Of a stretch of DNA of 64,000 nucleotides, positions 1 through 9,146 are shown in pieces. The stretch is taken from NCBI RefSeq assembly GCF_039832105.1, contig NZ_JBDOHS010000004.1:62001-126000 (forward strand), written 5' to 3'. A program made the translations under genes and the position numbers. The notes under the pieces were generated by a model. That model saw nothing but the letters and a program-made list of their open reading frames with translations. It did not search any database and was not told the DNA's origin. Every line of letters starts with the position of its first letter. Position 1 is the stretch's first letter. Source of the DNA: Dorea_A sp016295505 (GTDB lineage Bacteria; Bacillota; Clostridia; Lachnospirales; Lachnospiraceae).

Positions 1-1717
1 CGAATGCACCCATGATTCCGGCAATGTCCGGACGGATTGCCTCACAGTTGGCAATCTTTTCAAAGCTTCGAAGAACAGCATTGTTGTAGAAGGTACCGCC
101 CTGAACGACGATATGTTCGCCGAGCTCGGAGGCATCCGATACTTTGATTACCTTAAAGAGCGCATTCTTGATAACGGAATAAGCAAGACCGGCGGAGATG
201 TCAGATACTTCAGCGCCTTCTTTCTGAGCCTGTTTCACTTTTGAATTCATAAATACGGTACAGCGGGTTCCAAGATCAATTGGATTTTTTGCAAATAATG
301 CTTCGTGTGCAAAATCCTCAACCGTATAATTCAGTGATTTTGCAAATGTTTCAATAAAGGATCCGCATCCGGAAGAGCAGGCTTCATTCAGCTGCACACT
401 GTCTACGGTCTGATTTTTGATCTTGATGCACTTCATATCCTGTCCGCCGATGTCCAGAATGCAGTCAACGTCCGGTTCAAAGAAAGAAGCGGCGTAATAA
501 TGAGACACTGTCTCAACTTCTCCCTCATCCAGAAGAAGAGCAGCTTTTATGAGGGCTTCTCCATATCCGGTAGAGCAGGAGTGTACGATCTCAACACCTT
601 CCGGAAGCTGACTGTAGATATCCTTGATCGCAGAGATGGTAGTTCCGAGAGGATCTCCGTCATTATTATGGTAGAAAGAATAAAGCAGGGTTCCGTCTTC
701 GCCTACCAGAGCGGCTTTTGTCGTTGTTGATCCGGCATCGATTCCCAGGAAGGCCTTGCCGCGGTATGTGGAAAGGTCTTTGATTGGCACCTGGTGCTTT
801 GCGTGGCGATTCGTAAATGCCCGATAATCTGCTTCGCTTTCAAAAAGGGGATCCATACGGTCAACTTCGAATTCCATCTTGATCTTTCCGTCAAGGCGAT
901 TCTGCATTTCGCGAAGTGAGACATCCTGATCCCGCTTTGCATTCATTGCAGATCCGATCGCAGCAAACAGGTGGGAGTTTTTCGGTGCAATTGTGTGCTC
1001 ATCGTCCAGTTTCAGTGTCCGGATAAATGCCTCTCTGAGTGCAGAAAGGAAATGTAATGGTCCGCCCAGAAAAGCCACATGACCGCGTATTGGTTTTCCG
1101 CAGGCAAGACCACTGATTGTCTGATTCACAACTGCCTGGAAGATTGATGCAGCAAGATCTTCTTTGGCGGCACCATCATTGATCAGTGGCTGAATATCTG
1201 TTTTTGCAAACACACCGCATCGAGCGGCAATTGTATAGAGAGCTTTGTAATTTCTGGCATATTCATTCAGTCCGGAGGCGTCTGTCTGAAGAAGAGAAGC
1301 CATCTGATCGATGAAGGATCCCGTACCTCCGGCGCATACGCCGTTCATGCGCTGTTCCACGTTACCGCCCTCAAAATATATGATCTTGGCATCCTCACCG
1401 CCAAGTTCGATTGCGACATCTGTCTGTGGAGCATAGTCCTGCAGAGCAGTGGAGACAGCAATGACTTCCTGAACAAACGGGACTCCGAGATGCTTGGCAA
1501 GTGTAAGACCGCCGGAACCGGTAATGACCGGTGAAGCATGGATCGGACCTAATTTGTAGAGTGCCCTTCCCAACAAGTCAGAAAGTGTTTCCTGGATGTT
1601 TGCGAAATGCCTCTCATAATCAGAAAATACCACTTCATTATTCTCATCTAATATGGCAATCTTAACGGTGGTAGAACCGATGTCGATGCCAAGTGTGTAA
1701 TGTTCCTTACGATTCAT
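1..1717 (-). CDS. 2-hydroxyacyl-CoA dehydratase activator (BadF/BcrA-type ATPase, double), 3' end cut off
   Basis: The gene reads leftwards from ATG at 1717 (GGAG just upstream) and runs off the window, so 572 codons are visible. Two ASKHA ATP-binding repeats can be read: LGIDIGSTTVKIAIL near residue 9 and LGIDAGSTTTKAAL near residue 316. Each has a later glycine/cysteine signature (GVCAGGTGSFIDQ and ACSSGCGSFIETF) of the kind that ligates the [4Fe-4S] cluster in HgdC-type activators. Such proteins couple ATP hydrolysis to one-electron activation of 2-hydroxyacyl-CoA dehydratases or benzoyl-CoA-type reductases. The double architecture is typical of the very large fused proteins of about 1400 residues in Clostridia, whose substrate is generally unknown. 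The family is clear. The missing C-terminal part should hold the dehydratase-like domain. Confidence 0.88.
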   Translation of the reverse strand, partial: MNRKEHYTLGIDIGSTTVKIAILDENNEVVFSDYERHFANIQETLSDLLGRALYKLGPIHASPVITGSGGLTLAKHLGVPFVQEVIAVSTALQDYAPQTDVAIELGGEDAKIIYFEGGNVEQRMNGVCAGGTGSFIDQMASLLQTDASGLNEYARNYKALYTIAARCGVFAKTDIQPLINDGAAKEDLAASIFQAVVNQTISGLACGKPIRGHVAFLGGPLHFLSALREAFIRTLKLDDEHTIAPKNSHLFAAIGSAMNAKRDQDVSLREMQNRLDGKIKMEFEVDRMDPLFESEADYRAFTNRHAKHQVPIKDLSTYRGKAFLGIDAGSTTTKAALVGEDGTLLYSFYHNNDGDPLGTTISAIKDIYSQLPEGVEIVHSCSTGYGEALIKAALLLDEGEVETVSHYYAASFFEPDVDCILDIGGQDMKCIKIKNQTVDSVQLNEACSSGCGSFIETFAKSLNYTVEDFAHEALFAKNPIDLGTRCTVFMNSKVKQAQKEGAEVSDISAGLAYSVIKNALFKVIKVSDASELGEHIVVQGGTFYNNAVLRSFEKIANCEAIRPDIAGIMGAF

Positions 1718-1797
1718 AATATGTAACTCCTTGTCATATAAACATTCATATGTGTTTCTTCCTATTAAATGCATTTTGCCATTTTACAACCTGTAAC

Positions 1798-1826
1798 ATT
1801 ATACGACAAAAGATGGGAAAAGACAA
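1798..1826 (-). promoter_or_regulatory. Promoter for the activase gene
   Basis: Reading leftwards, TTGTCT (1826-1821) and a perfect TATAAT (1803-1798) are separated by 17 bases, about 80 bases before the ATG at 1717. It shares the intergenic region with the rightward promoter at 1878. Confidence 0.55.
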
Positions 1827-1877
1827 TTAACAAATACTATATATTTGTAAAAATGCTGTTAAGTTTGAGTGGCAGAA

Positions 1878-1906
1878 TTGACAAATAAAATCTAAGACGT
1901 TAGAAT
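1878..1906 (+). promoter_or_regulatory. Promoter for the rhomboid-like gene
   Basis: TTGACA (1878-1883) and TAGAAT (1901-1906) are 17 bases apart and lie about 35 bases before the start at 1942. It probably also serves the following pyruvate kinase gene, since there is no terminator between the two. Confidence 0.65.
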
Positions 1907-1941
1907 GACTACAGTGTAATTTCAAAAAAAGGAGTTTGTGT

Positions 1942-2814
1942 ATGAATAATTGGCTGAATAAACTGGAGAGAAAGTTCGGAAGATATGCAATTCCGAATCT
2001 GATGTACTATATTATCATCCTGTATGCAGCGGGATTTGTTCTGAATCTTGTAAATCCGTTATTTTATTACCAGTATCTGTCCCTGGATGCAAGCATGATT
2101 CTTAAGGGACAGGTGTGGAGAATCTTTACCTTCATCATTCAGGCACCTTCCAGCAGCCTGGTATTCATTATATTTTCACTGTATCTGTATTATATGATCG
2201 GAAAGCAGCTGGAATATGCCTGGGGAGCTTTTCGATTCAACCTGTATTTCTTTTCCGGTATGTTTTTTACTGTAATCGGAGCAATTCTTGCATATCTGCT
2301 GACGGGGCTGGTTCTTCCGATGGATACATGGTATCTGAATATGTCCCTGTTCTTTGCATTTGCGGCATTGTATCCGGATGTTCAGTTTCTGCTTTTCTTT
2401 GTCATTCCGGTTAAGGTAAAATGGCTGGCACTGATTGACGGGCTGTATTTCCTGTATGCGGTTGTACAGGCATTCCTTCCGGCTTATGGCGGAGGCGTAT
2501 ATGGGGTATACTATAAGGCAAATGCTCTGGCGGCCTTCATTGCAATCCTGAATTTCCTGCTCTTTTTCCTGGGATCCAGAAATATGCAGCCGTATTCTCC
2601 GAAGCAGATGAAGAGAAAGCAGGATTTTAAACGGAAGGTAAATCAGGCGAGCCGCCCGGTCAATGTATATGCAAACGGTGCAAAGCACAGATGTGCAGTC
2701 TGTGGACGAACAGAACTTGATGATCCGAATCTGGAATTCCGGTATTGTTCAAAATGTAATGGTAATTATGAATACTGTCAGGATCATCTGTTCACGCATA
2801 CACATGTCAAGTGA
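1942..2814 (+). CDS. Rhomboid-like multi-pass membrane protein with C-terminal zinc ribbon
   Basis: The start is ATG 1942, seven bases after GGAG; the upstream TTG at 1936 is too close to that site. The 290-residue protein has about six hydrophobic segments between residues 15 and 215, laid out like a rhomboid core. After a basic linker (residues 215-245) comes a cytosolic CAVCG...YCSKCNG zinc-ribbon-like end. The usual rhomboid serine motif GxSG is not seen: the corresponding segment reads WYLNMSLFFAFAALYP. A proteolytic role is therefore doubtful and it may be an inactive rhomboid-fold protein. It sits 54 bases ahead of pyk. The fold is fairly likely and the function unknown. Confidence 0.7.
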   Translation: MNNWLNKLERKFGRYAIPNLMYYIIILYAAGFVLNLVNPLFYYQYLSLDASMILKGQVWRIFTFIIQAPSSSLVFIIFSLYLYYMIGKQLEYAWGAFRFNLYFFSGMFFTVIGAILAYLLTGLVLPMDTWYLNMSLFFAFAALYPDVQFLLFFVIPVKVKWLALIDGLYFLYAVVQAFLPAYGGGVYGVYYKANALAAFIAILNFLLFFLGSRNMQPYSPKQMKRKQDFKRKVNQASRPVNVYANGAKHRCAVCGRTELDDPNLEFRYCSKCNGNYEYCQDHLFTHTHVK

Positions 2815-2868
2815 TGCGGGAAGCGTTCAGGTGATATTGAAAATAGTTTAAGAAAGGTTTGAGTAAAT

Positions 2869-4305
2869 ATGAAAAAGACAAAAATTATCTGTACAATGGG
2901 ACCAAATACGAATGACGAGAATATCATGAGAAAGTTAGTTCAAAGTGGTATGGATATTGCGAGATTTAACTTTTCACACGGAGACCATGAAGAACAGAAG
3001 ATGCGCATGGACATGTTAAAAAGAATCCGTGAAGAAGAACAGAGGCCGATCGCGATACTTCTGGATACAAAAGGACCGGAGATCCGTACAGGTGTCCTGA
3101 AAGATGGCAAAAAAGTACAGCTGAAGGCGGGAAGTATCTTTAGTCTTTGTACGGAAGAGATTGTTGGCGATGAGACAAGGACTATGATCACTTATCCGGG
3201 ACTGACTGCAGATGTGCAGATTGGAAGTACAATTCTGATCGATGATGGTCTGATTGAACTGAAAGTAAAAGAAAAAAGAGACACTGAGATTGTCTGCAAG
3301 GTTATAAACGGTGGAGAGCTGGGAGAACGCAAAGGTGTGAACGTACCGAATGTTCCGGTCAGACTTCCGGCAATTACGGAGAAAGACAGAGAAGATCTGA
3401 AGTTTGGTGTAGAACAGAAGGTAGACTTTATTGCAGCATCTTTTGTCAGAAATGCTGAATGTATTCTTGAGATCAAGGCGTATCTGAAAGAGTGCGGCGC
3501 TCCGTATATTCCGGTGATTGCCAAGATAGAAAATGCAGAAGGAATCAAGAATATTGATGAGATTATTCGATGTGCGGATGGAATCATGGTTGCCAGAGGA
3601 GATCTTGGTGTGGAGATACCGGCTGAAAAGGTTCCGTATCTGCAGAAATTGATGATTCAGAAGTGCAATGATAATTATAAACCGGTTATTACTGCAACGC
3701 AGATGCTGGATTCTATGATCCGTAATCCACGTCCGACCAGAGCGGAAGTAACAGACGTTGCCAATGCAGTGTATGATGGAACTGATGCGGTTATGCTCTC
3801 AGGGGAGACTGCACAGGGAAAATATCCGATTGAAGCACTCCAGATGATGGTTCATATTGTAGAAAATACAGAAGAGCATCTGGATTACGAGCAGATTCTG
3901 AAAAAGGCCGGTGAGCACAGAATGAAGAGTGCTTCCAGTGCACTTGGACATGCAACAGTAACAACGGCCAATAACCTTCGCGCGAAATGCATTATTACGC
4001 CTACTGTATCCGGAGCTACTGCGAGAGTGGTATCCAAGTTCAAACCGAAGATGGACATCATAGGAGTCAGCCCGAATGAAGCGACCCTGAGAAGAATGCA
4101 GATCTACTGGGGTGTCAGACCACTGAAATCTATTGAAGTGCGTACAACGGAAGATATCTGTAACAGTGCGATTGATCTGATCTGTGCAAAACAGATGGCG
4201 GAGACAGGAGATGTTGTGATTCTGACGGCAGGCATACCGTCTACCAATGTGGCAGGACAGAAAACGGGTGTCAGCAATATGATGCGTATTGCTGTTGTTG
4301 ATTAA
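2869..4305 (+). CDS. pyk: Pyruvate kinase
   Basis: This cytosolic glycolytic enzyme of 478 residues transfers phosphate from phosphoenolpyruvate to ADP. The N-terminus reads TKIICTMGPNTND. The active-site lysine motif is in VIAKIENAEG, followed by the magnesium-binding GIMVARGDLGVE, the RPTRAEVTDVANAVYDG stretch and MLSGETAQGKYP. The length matches the short form without the extra C-terminal PEP-utilizer domain found in Bacillus. AGAAAGG precedes the ATG. A hairpin follows the stop codon. Confidence 0.97.
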   Translation: MKKTKIICTMGPNTNDENIMRKLVQSGMDIARFNFSHGDHEEQKMRMDMLKRIREEEQRPIAILLDTKGPEIRTGVLKDGKKVQLKAGSIFSLCTEEIVGDETRTMITYPGLTADVQIGSTILIDDGLIELKVKEKRDTEIVCKVINGGELGERKGVNVPNVPVRLPAITEKDREDLKFGVEQKVDFIAASFVRNAECILEIKAYLKECGAPYIPVIAKIENAEGIKNIDEIIRCADGIMVARGDLGVEIPAEKVPYLQKLMIQKCNDNYKPVITATQMLDSMIRNPRPTRAEVTDVANAVYDGTDAVMLSGETAQGKYPIEALQMMVHIVENTEEHLDYEQILKKAGEHRMKSASSALGHATVTTANNLRAKCIITPTVSGATARVVSKFKPKMDIIGVSPNEATLRRMQIYWGVRPLKSIEVRTTEDICNSAIDLICAKQMAETGDVVILTAGIPSTNVAGQKTGVSNMMRIAVVD

Positions 4306-4322
4306 TGATATAAGGCATATAC

Positions 4323-4365
4323 AGACCGGAGATGAGAAACAATGAAGTTTTTTCGTCTCCGGTCT
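4323..4365 (+). terminator. Strong hairpin after pyk
   Basis: AGACCGGAGATG pairs with CGTCTCCGGTCT (one G-U pair) and the stem extends inward with A-T pairs around a small loop. A run of T is missing after the stem, so it may act as an RNA-stabilising end or a weak terminator. Confidence 0.55.
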
Positions 4366-4384
4366 ATGTTATATCAGATATGTC

Positions 4385-4413
4385 TTGACAGAAAGCAGAA
4401 TATCATATATAGT
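4385..4413 (+). promoter_or_regulatory. Promoter for the TrmB-lysA operon
   Basis: TTGACA (4385-4390), a 17-base spacer and TATAGT (4408-4413) lie about 55 bases before the start at 4467. Confidence 0.72.
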
Positions 4414-4466
4414 GTTCCCATAGAGAACTACTAAAGAATCGTTTTAAATATAACAGGAGAAAAAGA

Positions 4467-5183
4467 ATGGAAGAAAGATCTTTTGTGGAACGTCTGATGG
4501 AGTTTGGACTGACCAGGCAGGAGGCCTGTATCTATCAGTGTCTGTCAACAGAAGGAAAAGTAACGGGATACGAAGTGGCAAAGCAGACAGGAATCTCCAG
4601 GTCGAATGCTTATAATTCTCTGGCAAATATGACTGAGAAAGGAGCAGCGTATCTTGTGGAGGAAGGAAATACAAGAAAGTATATTCCTGTTCCGATTGAT
4701 GAATTCTGCAAGAATCGGATACGAAAGCTGGAAGAATCAAGAAAATGGCTGGAAAGCCATATGCCATCGGAAAAGACCTATACAGAGGGCTACATTACGA
4801 TAGAAGGCGCAGACCATATACTGAATAAAATACGCAACATACTGGCTCAGGTGGATAAGCGTGTCTATATCAGCTGTACAAGGAATTATCTGCTTCTGAT
4901 TGTAAGAGAGCTTCAGGAGCTCATGAAAGCAAAGAAAAAAGTCGTGATCATTACGGATCAGCCGGTAACTTTTGAAAATGCCAGAGTATATGTGGGAGAA
5001 AGCAGAGGAACACAGATCGGTGTGATCGCAGATTCCAGATATGTACTGACCGGCGAATACGGAGAGGGAAGTATGAATACATGCCTGTACTCCGGAAAAA
5101 AGAATTTTGTGGAGTTATATAAGACTGCACTTTCCAATGAAATCAAATTACTGTCCATACGAGAGGAGAACAACGCACAATGA
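4467..5183 (+). CDS. TrmB-family transcriptional regulator
   Basis: A 238-residue protein begins with a winged helix-turn-helix of TrmB type: LMEFGLTRQEACIYQCLSTEG, then GYEVAKQTGISRSNAYNSL, residues about 10-60. It is followed by a TrmB-like C-terminal domain in which ITIEGADHILNKIRNIL and the later VVIITDQPV recall the phospholipase-D-like effector fold. AGGAG precedes the ATG. The stop overlaps the start of the decarboxylase gene (ATGA at 5180), so the two are translationally coupled. This suggests the regulator senses a metabolite tied to that enzyme. The ligand cannot be told from sequence. Confidence 0.85.
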   Translation: MEERSFVERLMEFGLTRQEACIYQCLSTEGKVTGYEVAKQTGISRSNAYNSLANMTEKGAAYLVEEGNTRKYIPVPIDEFCKNRIRKLEESRKWLESHMPSEKTYTEGYITIEGADHILNKIRNILAQVDKRVYISCTRNYLLLIVRELQELMKAKKKVVIITDQPVTFENARVYVGESRGTQIGVIADSRYVLTGEYGEGSMNTCLYSGKKNFVELYKTALSNEIKLLSIREENNAQ

Positions 5184-6454
5184 AAAAGGAAACATTTGTA
5201 ACAAAGGAACAATTAGATGAGATCATCAGGGAATATCCGACTCCGTTTCATCTCTATGATGAAAAAGGGATCCGGAAAAATATGGAAACCTTAAGAGATG
5301 CATTTTCCTGGAATAAAGGATATCGCGAATACTTTGCAGTAAAAGCCACACCGAATCCTTTTCTGATTGATATCTTAAGAGAGTATGGTTGTGGATGCGA
5401 CTGCTCATCCTATACAGAGCTGATGCTGTCTGAAGCGATTGGTGCAAAGGGTGCAGATATCATGTTCTCATCCAATGATACACCGGCAGAGGAATTCGTC
5501 TATGCAGAGAAGCTGGGTGCGATCATCAACCTGGATGATATTACTCACATTGATTTTCTGGAGAAGGCGATCGGACATATACCGGAGACGATCAGCTGCC
5601 GTTATAATCCGGGCGGAATGTTCAAGATCAGCAACGATATCATGGACAATCCGGGAGATGCAAAATATGGTATGACCACAGAGCAGCTGTTTGATGCTTT
5701 TAAGATTCTGAAGGAAAAAGGCGCAAAGGAATTCGGTATCCATGCGTTCCTTGCCAGCAATACCGTAACCAATGATTATTATCCGATGCTTGCAAAAGTA
5801 TTGTTCGAAGTGGCTGTGAAGCTTCAGAAAGAAACAGGAGTACATATCAAGTTCATCAATCTTTCCGGTGGTGTAGGTATTCCTTATACGCCGGACCAGG
5901 AACCGAATGATATCCGTGCAATCGGTGATGGTGTACGCCGTGTCTATGAAGAAGTTCTGGTTCCGGCAGGAATGGGTGATGTAGAGATCTATACAGAGAT
6001 GGGACGTTTTATGATGGGACCATATGGCTGCCTGGTTACAACTGCAATTCATGAGAAACACACACATAAGGAATACATTGGAGTGGATGCATGTGCAGTG
6101 AATCTGATGCGCCCGGCGATGTACGGAGCATACCATCATATTACGGTCATGGGAAAGGAAAATCAGCCGTGTGACCATAAGTATGATGTGACCGGATCTC
6201 TGTGCGAGAATAATGATAAATTTGCAATAGATCGTATGCTTCCGGGAATCGATATCGGTGATGTTCTCGTAATCCATGATACAGGAGCACATGGATTTTC
6301 CATGGGATATAATTATAATGGAAAATTAAAATCCGCAGAAGTTCTTCTGAAAAAAGACGGAAGCACACAGCTGATCCGAAGAGCAGAGACCCCGGCAGAT
6401 TACTTTGCGACATTTGACTGCTTCGATATCGGAAAAAAATTAATTGAAAAATAA
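5180..6454 (+). CDS. lysA: Diaminopimelate decarboxylase-like PLP enzyme
   Basis: A 424-residue fold-type III PLP decarboxylase. The Schiff-base lysine is in EYFAVKATPNP (about residue 55), and the glycine-rich phosphate-binding stretch is in INLSGGVGIPYTPDQEPN. C-terminal substrate residues lie in GSLCENNDKFAIDR and GAHGFSMGYNYNG. Such enzymes convert meso-diaminopimelate to lysine. The match to LysA is good, but the family also includes decarboxylases for arginine, ornithine and related compounds. Placement behind a TrmB regulator rather than among lysine genes leaves some doubt about the substrate. Confidence 0.85.
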   Translation: MKKETFVTKEQLDEIIREYPTPFHLYDEKGIRKNMETLRDAFSWNKGYREYFAVKATPNPFLIDILREYGCGCDCSSYTELMLSEAIGAKGADIMFSSNDTPAEEFVYAEKLGAIINLDDITHIDFLEKAIGHIPETISCRYNPGGMFKISNDIMDNPGDAKYGMTTEQLFDAFKILKEKGAKEFGIHAFLASNTVTNDYYPMLAKVLFEVAVKLQKETGVHIKFINLSGGVGIPYTPDQEPNDIRAIGDGVRRVYEEVLVPAGMGDVEIYTEMGRFMMGPYGCLVTTAIHEKHTHKEYIGVDACAVNLMRPAMYGAYHHITVMGKENQPCDHKYDVTGSLCENNDKFAIDRMLPGIDIGDVLVIHDTGAHGFSMGYNYNGKLKSAEVLLKKDGSTQLIRRAETPADYFATFDCFDIGKKLIEK

Positions 6455-6482
6455 TGGATTAAAGTATAATGGGGGATGGAGT

Positions 6483-7124
6483 ATGAAGAAAAAATGCATG
6501 CTGACTCTGATTCTTTCCGTTGCTGTCATGTTACTGGGAGGATGTGGAAGTATGTCAGCAGAGGATGCTACGTTGTATACGCAGTCCATTCTGGATGCCA
6601 GTTATAAAGGAGAATTCAAAGAATACATTGAACAGACGGAATCTACAGAAGAAGAGGCACAGGAGATCTATGATGCCAGCCTGGATGTGATCATGGCGGA
6701 AAGCGGTTTTGAAGAGCTGGGAATCTCTGATGAGCTGGAAGCCAACTACAGGCAGCTGTTTCAAGATATGCTCCAGAGTGCGAAATACGAAGTCGGTGAG
6801 GCAAAAGAAGAGGAAGATGATTCCTATACGCTGGACGTAAAGGTCTGTGCATTTACTGCATTTGAAGGAGTTACGGAAGAGACAGAAGCCTGGCTGACAG
6901 AGCAGTACGCAGATGCCACGGAGGTTCCGACACAGGAAGAGCTGAATGAACAGTTTCTTCAGAAAATGTATGAATTGATGGCAGCAAGACTCGCAGATCC
7001 ATCCTACGGAGAGGAACAGATTATTACGATCCATGTAAAACCCGACTCTGAGGGAGTCTGGTATATACCAGAGGAAGATCTTACGGCAATCGATGGGACT
7101 CTTTTCCCGGAAAATATGTTTTAA
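6483..7124 (+). CDS. Putative lipoprotein
   Basis: The start at ATG 6483 gives a clear lipoprotein signal peptide: MKKKCMLTLILSVAVMLLGGC, with the lipobox Cys at residue 21. The upstream in-frame start at 6444 lies inside lysA and has no such support. The mature part, about 190 residues, is strongly acidic and has no known catalytic motif. It resembles the small DUF5105-like lipoproteins common in Clostridia, though I cannot assign it firmly. GGGGGATGG gives a ribosome site. It ends the operon 5 bases ahead of a strong terminator. Confidence 0.75.
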   Translation: MKKKCMLTLILSVAVMLLGGCGSMSAEDATLYTQSILDASYKGEFKEYIEQTESTEEEAQEIYDASLDVIMAESGFEELGISDELEANYRQLFQDMLQSAKYEVGEAKEEEDDSYTLDVKVCAFTAFEGVTEETEAWLTEQYADATEVPTQEELNEQFLQKMYELMAARLADPSYGEEQIITIHVKPDSEGVWYIPEEDLTAIDGTLFPENMF

Positions 7125-7129
7125 TATGC

Positions 7130-7176
7130 AAAAGGGCTGACGGTTTATACCGTTTTCAGCCCTTTTGGTATTTTTG
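7130..7176. terminator. Bidirectional terminator
   Basis: AAAAGGGCTGA pairs with TCAGCCCTTTT, with a second short pairing in the loop. T-rich DNA follows on the plus strand and A-rich DNA precedes it. It separates the lipoprotein gene from the converging HMT/MTHFR gene. Confidence 0.85.
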
Positions 7177-7190
7177 GATAAATAAAGACA

Positions 7191-8969
7191 TCATTTCATA
7201 ATTTCTTTTAGAAGATGTACTTTGTTAAACGGGAATGAGAAATAGTATCCGTCAGCAAAGTCGTATGTATATTCAATCATCTCCCTGGAGACTGCAACTC
7301 CGACTGCCTCTCCTTCTGTTTTTGAACCGTGTTCGGGATATCTTTCAATAATAGTATCTGCTACGGTGACCCCGGCGATTTCATTTTTCATAAAGAGCGC
7401 ATTCTTACGACTGATGAGAGGCATGATTCCGCATAGTATCCGTGCGCCGGTCATTTCTTTGATATAGCGGACGCGGTCGGCATCTTCTTTAGAAAAAACA
7501 GGCTGGGTCAGGAAAAATGAAGCACCGGTATCCATTTTCTTTTTTATTCTTTTTATCTCCACGTCAATATTGCGTCGCCCCTGATTGATAGCACCACCGT
7601 AGGCGATGGGCATGTCTGTGAATGTTTCTTCATTCATATCTTTTGCAATCTGCATTAATCCGACGGAATCGAAGTTAAAAACAGATTTTATGTTCTGTCT
7701 TGCAAGAGATGGAATCGGGTCACCGGTAACAATCAGAAAGTTGTGAATATCATTGATATATGCACCCAAAAATAATGATCTCATAGCAATTGCATTTTTG
7801 TCACGGCAGCAAATGTGCGGCATCACACACATGCCGGTTGCACGTCTGACCTTTTCTGCCATCAGGACAGAATCAACACGAGTTCTTCCGGAAGGAGAAT
7901 CAGGAAAAGTCAGTACATCCACATCTTCATTCTGAAGGAAATGAGCAGCCTCCAGAAGCTTTTCGTCATTGGAAGAGATGGGAGGGGCAAGTTCAACGGC
8001 AATGAGTTTTTTGTTTTTTAATGAGCCATCTTTGTTATAGATAAAACCCGTGTTTTTTCTGGGAGTTTCAATTTTTGCTTTTTGCAGATTCACGGTTGTT
8101 TTCGTTGGCTGTTCTATATCCAGAACGTCTGAGAGCACCTTGATAAATGCAGGGTTTGTACCGCAGCATCCGCCAAGAATGTCCATTCCGAATGCAGAAA
8201 GATCGGCAAGCTTGTCAGCGAAATATCCGCAGTTGTTGTCAAATATAAGCTGTCGGCTCTGGATACGTTTCGGATATCCGGCATTGGGAAGGGAGATCAG
8301 ATATTTGTCAGAATTTAAATTTACTTTTTTATATATCTGAGCCATATGTCCGGGTCCGACACCACAGTTTAAACCAATCGCATCAATTTCCGGCATAGCT
8401 TTCACAGTCTCAAGCAGTTTTTTTGCACTCAGGCCGGAAGTGCTGTAGCCAAACTGATCTACACAGAACTGTACCATGATAAAAATCGGATACTCTTTTT
8501 TGATGCGTTGAATTGCAGAGAGTATATGTTCTGTATCCGGAAATGTTTCAAACGTCAGAACAGAGATCCCGTTTTCGACGAAACATCTTGCAATCTGATA
8601 ATATTCCTCTGACAATTGATCGGTATCAGAGTTCCTTGGAGTGCTTTCAGGGATGGGACCGATATCTCCGGCAATAAAGACTTCTTTGTCTCCAATAGCC
8701 GTTTTTGCGATCTTGATGGCAGCCAGAATATTTTTTTCGACAGTTGTCCAGTCAGAAGACAGCAGGGATGTGTTGGAGGCAAAGGTGTTCGTACGAATCA
8801 GTTTTGCCCCGGCTTCGATATAAGAGCTGTGAATCTCAAGAACCCGTTCCGGAAAAGAAGTATTGGCGTTTTCAGGCATGTCGTCTGTCTGATATTTTTC
8901 CGAGTAGTAAGTTCCAAAGGAACCGTCGGTGATGAGTTTATGATGTTTTAGATATTCATTTATCGTCAT
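7191..8969 (-). CDS. Bifunctional homocysteine S-methyltransferase / methylenetetrahydrofolate reductase
   Basis: A 592-residue two-domain protein. Residues 1-285 form a homocysteine S-methyltransferase with the zinc ligands in GLNCGVGPG and LGGCCGTNPAF. Residues 310-592 form a MetF-type reductase, with AVELAPPISSNDEKLLEAA, HICCRDKNA and FLTQPVFSKEDADR. The reductase makes 5-methyltetrahydrofolate. The methyltransferase half makes methionine from homocysteine using a methyl donor such as S-methylmethionine or methyl-folate. The fusion is the YitJ type of Firmicutes. No SAM riboswitch is visible in the leader, which holds only a weak TATACT at 9007-9002. Confidence 0.92.
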   Translation of the reverse strand: MTINEYLKHHKLITDGSFGTYYSEKYQTDDMPENANTSFPERVLEIHSSYIEAGAKLIRTNTFASNTSLLSSDWTTVEKNILAAIKIAKTAIGDKEVFIAGDIGPIPESTPRNSDTDQLSEEYYQIARCFVENGISVLTFETFPDTEHILSAIQRIKKEYPIFIMVQFCVDQFGYSTSGLSAKKLLETVKAMPEIDAIGLNCGVGPGHMAQIYKKVNLNSDKYLISLPNAGYPKRIQSRQLIFDNNCGYFADKLADLSAFGMDILGGCCGTNPAFIKVLSDVLDIEQPTKTTVNLQKAKIETPRKNTGFIYNKDGSLKNKKLIAVELAPPISSNDEKLLEAAHFLQNEDVDVLTFPDSPSGRTRVDSVLMAEKVRRATGMCVMPHICCRDKNAIAMRSLFLGAYINDIHNFLIVTGDPIPSLARQNIKSVFNFDSVGLMQIAKDMNEETFTDMPIAYGGAINQGRRNIDVEIKRIKKKMDTGASFFLTQPVFSKEDADRVRYIKEMTGARILCGIMPLISRKNALFMKNEIAGVTVADTIIERYPEHGSKTEGEAVGVAVSREMIEYTYDFADGYYFSFPFNKVHLLKEIMK

Positions 8970-9099
8970 GGGAGATTCTCCTTATGTAAGTTTTGCTTTT
9001 TAGTATAACACATTTTCAGGAGCTCATGTATTGGGAATATTTATAGCCGGTAATAGGAAAGATTTATCTGATCAGTAGTGTGTTGTGTTGATACAGGAT

Positions 9100-9143
9100 A
9101 AAAAAATAGCCATAAATCTTGAAATATCAAGGTTTATGGCTAT
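9100..9143 (-). terminator. Terminator of tRNA-Leu
   Basis: On the minus strand ATAGCCATAAA pairs with TTTATGGCTAT, with an inner TTGA/TCAA pairing, directly followed by a run of seven T. It lies three bases past the tRNA 3' end. Confidence 0.85.
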
Positions 9144-9146
9144 TAT

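Noticed and set aside
5468..6292. Long 274-codon reading frame antisense to lysA
   Set aside because: No ribosome site and a cysteine, histidine and arginine-rich composition typical of frames opposite a real gene.
8970..9099. SAM riboswitch ahead of the HMT/MTHFR gene
   Set aside because: No S-box core or terminator stem could be found in the leader; only a weak promoter-like TATACT at 9007-9002.
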